64,000 nt of DNA from Conidiobolus incongruus B7586 (lineage: Eukaryota; Entomophthoromycota; Entomophthoromycetes; Entomophthorales; Conidiobolaceae): the NCBI GenBank assembly GCA_000697335.1, contig JNEM01014685.1, positions 23,428-87,427 on the forward strand, in the 5' to 3' direction. Below the pieces are notes generated by a model that saw only the letters and a list, made by a program, of their open reading frames with translations, made no database searches and was not told the origin of the DNA. A program made the translations under genes and the position numbers. This document shows, piece by piece, positions 60,692-64,000 of the stretch (positions within the stretch are counted from its first letter, which is position 1; each line of letters opens with the position of its first letter).

Positions 60692-61990
60692 ATGGATGAA
60701 ATAGACAAATTAAAACAAGAAAATTTACTACTAAAGCAAAAATTGGACCAATACGAAAAACTTTACGGAAAACTACCAGAACCTACTCAAGCAGTTATCA
60801 ATGCGGAGTTTTTGACAAATGAAGAAATCAAACGATATGGTAGACAGTTAATTCTACCCGAAATACGATTGGCAGGTCAGTTGAAATTAAAGAATTCAAA
60901 GGTATTGGTAGTTGGTGCCGGTGGGTTAGGTTCGCCCGCACTTCTATATTTGAGCACGGCAGGTATCGGTAGATTGGGAGTGGTTGACCACGATATTTTG
61001 GATGTGAGTAACTTACCACGCCAGGTAATTCATCCCACTAGAAATGTTCACAAATCTAAGACGGAATCGGCTAAGGAAACGATTCTCAGTTTGAATCCTA
61101 ATACGATTGTTGATACTTATACCGAATTAATTGACTCTACGAATGCTTTGAAAATTGTTAAGGACTACGATATTGTATTGGATTGTACGGATAATGTCGC
61201 TACCAGATATTTAATTAATGATTGCTGTGTACTCTTGAATAAGCCACTGATCTCGGGAAGTGCTTTGAAATTACATGGCCAGTTGACTATTTATAATTAT
61301 AAGGGAGGCCCTTGCTACAGATGTTTGTATCCTAAACCCCCTCCACCTGAAACTGTGACTAACTGCAGTGATGGTGGTGTGCTTGGCCCTGTGACGGGTA
61401 TTATTGGGTGCTTCCAAGCTCTTGAAGCTATTAAAATGATTATTGACAACTTTGAATACACTCCATCCCTGGTCATTTTCTCTGCTGATCGTAGCCCTTA
61501 CTTCACCCAGGTCAAGCTTCGCAGTAAGAAGCCCAACTGTGCTGTGTGTGGCATCAATCCCACCATCACAGAACTCATCGATTATACACAATTCTGTATG
61601 TCTGGACCAATGGACAAGACCTTAAACTTGAAAGTATTGGGCAAGGAAGATCGTATCACCTGTCAAGAGTATCACAAAATTCAGCAATCCAACCAAGATC
61701 ATGTCTTAATCGATGTAAGAGAAAGTGTCCAATACGAAATTTGTCAACTGCCAAACTCCGTTAGTATTCCATTAAATCAATTGGAGAAAGAACTTGACAC
61801 CCTTCATACCAAGCATGATCTCAGTAAACCATTCTACTTTCTGTGTAGATTGGGTAACGACAGTCAATTGGCTGTTGAGCTATATAAGCGCTATCTCAAC
61901 GAAAAGGGAGAAAGCAGAGTTATCAAAGATATTCAAGGTGGGCTTTTGAGTTGGACCAATGAGGTTGATAAAGATTTCCCAATTTATTAA
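60692..61990 (+). CDS. UBA4: UBA4/MOCS3 E1-like adenylyltransferase-sulfurtransferase
   Basis: 432-residue intronless enzyme that adenylates and then thiocarboxylates the ubiquitin-like Urm1 (and MOCS2A where molybdopterin is made). It supplies sulfur for 2-thiolation of tRNA wobble uridine and for urmylation; cytosolic. A short N-terminal coiled coil (residues 1-28) is followed by an E1/ThiF domain: ATP-binding GAGGLGSP (75-82), D100 in VVDHD, the NLPRQVIH loop and CTDN (165-168). The zinc ligands are two CxxC pairs (Cys208/Cys211 and Cys283/Cys286), and the E1-like thiol is Cys225 in NCSDGGVLGP. The C-terminal rhodanese domain (about 318-432) has the persulfide Cys385 in LCRLGNDS, the active-site loop typical of the family. 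Start and length match fungal Uba4. Confidence 0.97.
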   Translation: MDEIDKLKQENLLLKQKLDQYEKLYGKLPEPTQAVINAEFLTNEEIKRYGRQLILPEIRLAGQLKLKNSKVLVVGAGGLGSPALLYLSTAGIGRLGVVDHDILDVSNLPRQVIHPTRNVHKSKTESAKETILSLNPNTIVDTYTELIDSTNALKIVKDYDIVLDCTDNVATRYLINDCCVLLNKPLISGSALKLHGQLTIYNYKGGPCYRCLYPKPPPPETVTNCSDGGVLGPVTGIIGCFQALEAIKMIIDNFEYTPSLVIFSADRSPYFTQVKLRSKKPNCAVCGINPTITELIDYTQFCMSGPMDKTLNLKVLGKEDRITCQEYHKIQQSNQDHVLIDVRESVQYEICQLPNSVSIPLNQLEKELDTLHTKHDLSKPFYFLCRLGNDSQLAVELYKRYLNEKGESRVIKDIQGGLLSWTNEVDKDFPIY

Positions 61991-62250
61991 ATCAAAGAGT
62001 ACTATAGATTTTACATCATTTTAAATTAATTATTATAATAAAGTAGTTTTGAAGGAATTTTACCCAAGTGAATTTTTTTATCAAATATTAATATATAGAC
62101 TTGAATTGTATAAAAAATTAAAATAAAATAATTTAAAGTGATAAAAAATTTAAATTTAATTAAAATTTATTTATTTGAGAGCGTTAACAGTTGATAGTAA
62201 TTATAGCAATAGAAACTTGAAAAAAGTCCAGAGTATAGTATATATTAAAA
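61991..62250. other. Short AT-rich spacer between convergent genes
   Basis: 3' ends of UBA4 (+) and topoisomerase II (-) face each other across this stretch. An AATAAAG at about 62037 could serve UBA4 polyadenylation. Confidence 0.6.
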
Positions 62251-64000
62251 TTACTCAAAATCATCATCATTGTTATCGAAATAGTCATCTGTATCGTCAT
62301 TCTCTTCATCGCTTGAGCTAATAACCTTATAGCTTCGCTTGGTAGCAGTTCCTCTACGTGGCATAGACCTAGGCTGCACAGGAGATGACACTTGAGGTTC
62401 GTCATTTTCAGATAAATCAGAGTCAATGACTTTAGCTTTGGATTTAGTGGTTGATTTAGCAGCTGAAGTAGTTTTCTTACTAGTCTGCTTAGGTTTTGAA
62501 GCGCTGGTGGAAGCTTTGGGGTTATCATTGTCAGATAACTCAGGGTCAACGATAATTGATTTGGATTTAGAAGATGATTTAGCAATTGAAGTAGCATTCT
62601 TTGAATCCTGCTTAAAGTTTGAAGCATTGATAAAAGCTTCAGGTCCATCATTGTCAAAGAAATCACATGAAAATACAGGAGATTGCGCAAAAGGATCCGA
62701 GACCTTAGCAGTGGGAGGATCAGAATCATCCGTATTGGCGACTTGAGTATCAACTTTTGCTTTTTTCGTGGCACTTGATTTTTCTGGAGAACTTCGTATA
62801 ATTTTGACTACATCATCTTCGTCCTTGTCGGAATCCAAAACAAAGACATTTTCTGCAGGTTTTTCTGGTTTTATAATAAATTGGTCCATTGTGGACTGAC
62901 CACTTGAAAATTTAGCGGATGTATTTGTAGCCTTGCGTTTGGCACTAGGTTTTGGATAGAAATCACCGTCATCATCTGGCTTGTTAGGTTTAGCTGCAGC
63001 ACTGGTTCGTTTACTTTTACCCTTCTTATTACGATTTGATCCGCCCAAAGTACTGGATTCTTGTTCAATTCTATCAAGCTCAAGAATTCTTTCCCATTCT
63101 TTTTCAATATTCTGAAGATCAATCTCCCACAAATCATATGGAGTTCTTGAAAGAAGTAATTCGAGCTCCTTTTGAGTATTATCTTTTTCTTTAAGTAGTT
63201 TATCTACTTTTTCCTGCGTCAAATTGTAGATTGGCATATTCAGTAAATAGTCATAATCTTTAGAGTTTTCAACAGAATCGCTATCTTCTTCATCGTTAAC
63301 TACATGACCACCAGGAGGGAATGGAAGATAATTTTTATTTCTCAAATCTTTAACAATATCCTTTTTCTTCCTATTATTGATCTTGAGAGTTCCTTTAATA
63401 ACTTCGAGAATAAATCGAACTTTTTCACTTATCTTATCAAAATCTGTCTTCAATAAACTCGATAAATGTTTCTTTCTTTCGATATAATATTTGAGTCGGA
63501 TTTCATAAAACTCTTCTAGAATTTCTTCCGGGGAGCCATATTTTTTGATGCGGCTTTCACTATCAAAGCAAACCATATTGGATGTACTCATTTGCGAAAT
63601 TAAACCAAAACGAGTCAATAGCCCGACTTTTTCAGCTTCAGCCATTTGACTATCTGTCAAGGTAATTCTAAAATCAATAAGAGAGTTACCACTATAATCC
63701 TGGAATCCTTTGATAATTTTGTCTTGAGTTTGCCATTTTTCCAACTGCTTCTTGTAGGCCTCGGTCCATGTACGAATAGGTAATTCGGTAATCCTTAAAG
63801 TGTTAGTACCTGTCTTTTCGATCACTCCCTCAACACGCCATTTTTGAGAATCAACTTGAACAAATTTGCCTTTGAATCCACGATACCATGGAGCCATAGG
63901 AACGATTGGTTCATTCTTCATGCGGCGACGCAAATTATCGATGATATCTTGTGGGTTGTAGTTAGGAATAAATGTGCTCCAACCAGTACCAATACCTTCC
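62251..64000 (-). CDS. TOP2: DNA topoisomerase II, C-terminal part (cut by window edge)
   Basis: The last 582 residues of a type IIA topoisomerase, the nuclear enzyme that passes one duplex through a double-strand break in another. The gene starts beyond 64000. The visible part begins in EGIGTGWSTFIPNYNPQDI, which in this family lies shortly after the catalytic Tyr. It continues through the tower/coiled-coil C-gate (WTEAYKKQLEKW, MVCFDSESRIKKYG, LEEFYEIRLKYYIERKKHL, PIYNLTQEKVDKLLKEKD) to a long acidic, serine- and lysine-rich C-terminal domain of about 250 residues. That tail holds basic clusters suited to nuclear import, a PIP-like QSTMDQFI, a 41-residue repeat present twice plus a partial third copy, and an acidic end. 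The frame is open throughout; no intron is visible in this part. Confidence 0.96.
   Translation of the reverse strand, partial: EGIGTGWSTFIPNYNPQDIIDNLRRRMKNEPIVPMAPWYRGFKGKFVQVDSQKWRVEGVIEKTGTNTLRITELPIRTWTEAYKKQLEKWQTQDKIIKGFQDYSGNSLIDFRITLTDSQMAEAEKVGLLTRFGLISQMSTSNMVCFDSESRIKKYGSPEEILEEFYEIRLKYYIERKKHLSSLLKTDFDKISEKVRFILEVIKGTLKINNRKKKDIVKDLRNKNYLPFPPGGHVVNDEEDSDSVENSKDYDYLLNMPIYNLTQEKVDKLLKEKDNTQKELELLLSRTPYDLWEIDLQNIEKEWERILELDRIEQESSTLGGSNRNKKGKSKRTSAAAKPNKPDDDGDFYPKPSAKRKATNTSAKFSSGQSTMDQFIIKPEKPAENVFVLDSDKDEDDVVKIIRSSPEKSSATKKAKVDTQVANTDDSDPPTAKVSDPFAQSPVFSCDFFDNDGPEAFINASNFKQDSKNATSIAKSSSKSKSIIVDPELSDNDNPKASTSASKPKQTSKKTTSAAKSTTKSKAKVIDSDLSENDEPQVSSPVQPRSMPRRGTATKRSYKVISSSDEENDDTDDYFDNNDDDFE
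62400..62670 (-). repeat. 123-bp tandem repeat inside the TOP2 tail
   Basis: Coding repeat of 41 residues. Unit 1 starts FDNDGPEAF and ends VDPEL, unit 2 starts SDNDNPKAS and ends IDSDL, and a third unit begins SENDEPQ and breaks off. Each unit has an acidic xDNDxP head, a lysine/serine/threonine body (KQxSKxxTSxAKSxxKSK) and an acidic end. The acidic heads followed by SxxKSK suit repeated CK2-type phosphorylation sites. Confidence 0.85.

Noticed and set aside
62184-62774. 196-codon minus-strand ORF overlapping the TOP2 tail in another frame
   Set aside because: Overlaps the tandem repeat of the real TOP2 frame and has an artificial L/S/I composition; it is an out-of-frame shadow.
1-64000. 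CRISPR array, prophage or bacterial operon
   Set aside because: No spaced direct repeats, no ribosome binding sites, and spliceosomal introns are present; the sequence is eukaryotic.

Overview
The window is nuclear DNA of a eukaryote with a compact, very AT-rich genome, most likely an early-diverging fungus. An Entomophthoromycotina/Conidiobolus-like lineage fits best, but that is inference. Reasons: short GT-AG introns (about 45-80 nt) split three housekeeping genes; the SPX-RING E3 ligase architecture is typical of fungi; the P450 paralogues are expanded and intronless; and the standard genetic code works throughout the intact genes. Nothing in the window looks bacterial in organisation: no operons, no Shine-Dalgarno sites, no CRISPR.

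Layout. (1) 1-11.4 kb: gene-poor, with one intact four-or-more-pass membrane protein that resembles the bacterial VC0807 family, two decayed copies of it on either side, and one arm of a diverged inverted dispersed repeat. (2) 11.9-22.3 kb: housekeeping. It holds tRNA-Asp, tRNA-Val, a three-exon Dhh1/DDX6 DEAD-box helicase, a small membrane ORF of uncertain status behind a purine repeat, an SPX-RING protein ending in a CaaX box, a Pop7/Rpp20-like RNase P/MRP subunit, and a second identical tRNA-Val in the opposite orientation. (3) 23.0-25.8 kb: a GC-rich, hairpin-rich island that may be a structured RNA, followed by two tandem small secreted proteins sharing a 45-residue C-terminal motif that I do not recognise. 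(4) 28.3-46.9 kb: a six-member cytochrome P450 cluster, two on + and four on -. Only two genes are intact; the other four are at different stages of decay. (5) 48.5-48.8 kb: a possible solo LTR. (6) 51.6-64 kb: housekeeping again. It holds a four-exon casein kinase I, a fifteen-exon SMC6, an intronless UBA4/MOCS3 E1-rhodanese enzyme, and the C-terminal part of DNA topoisomerase II, which runs off the right edge.

The gene-rich blocks encode unrelated core functions (mRNA decay, phosphate/inositol-pyrophosphate sensing, RNase P/MRP, Wnt/clock-type CK1 signalling, SMC5/6 repair, tRNA thiolation/urmylation, DNA topology). The middle is an accessory block of lineage-specific duplicates turning over by birth and death. 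I found no multi-gene defence or biosynthetic system. The most interesting unexplained items are the secreted pair, the structured GC island beside it, the VC0807-like membrane family, and the CaaX-tailed SPX-RING protein.
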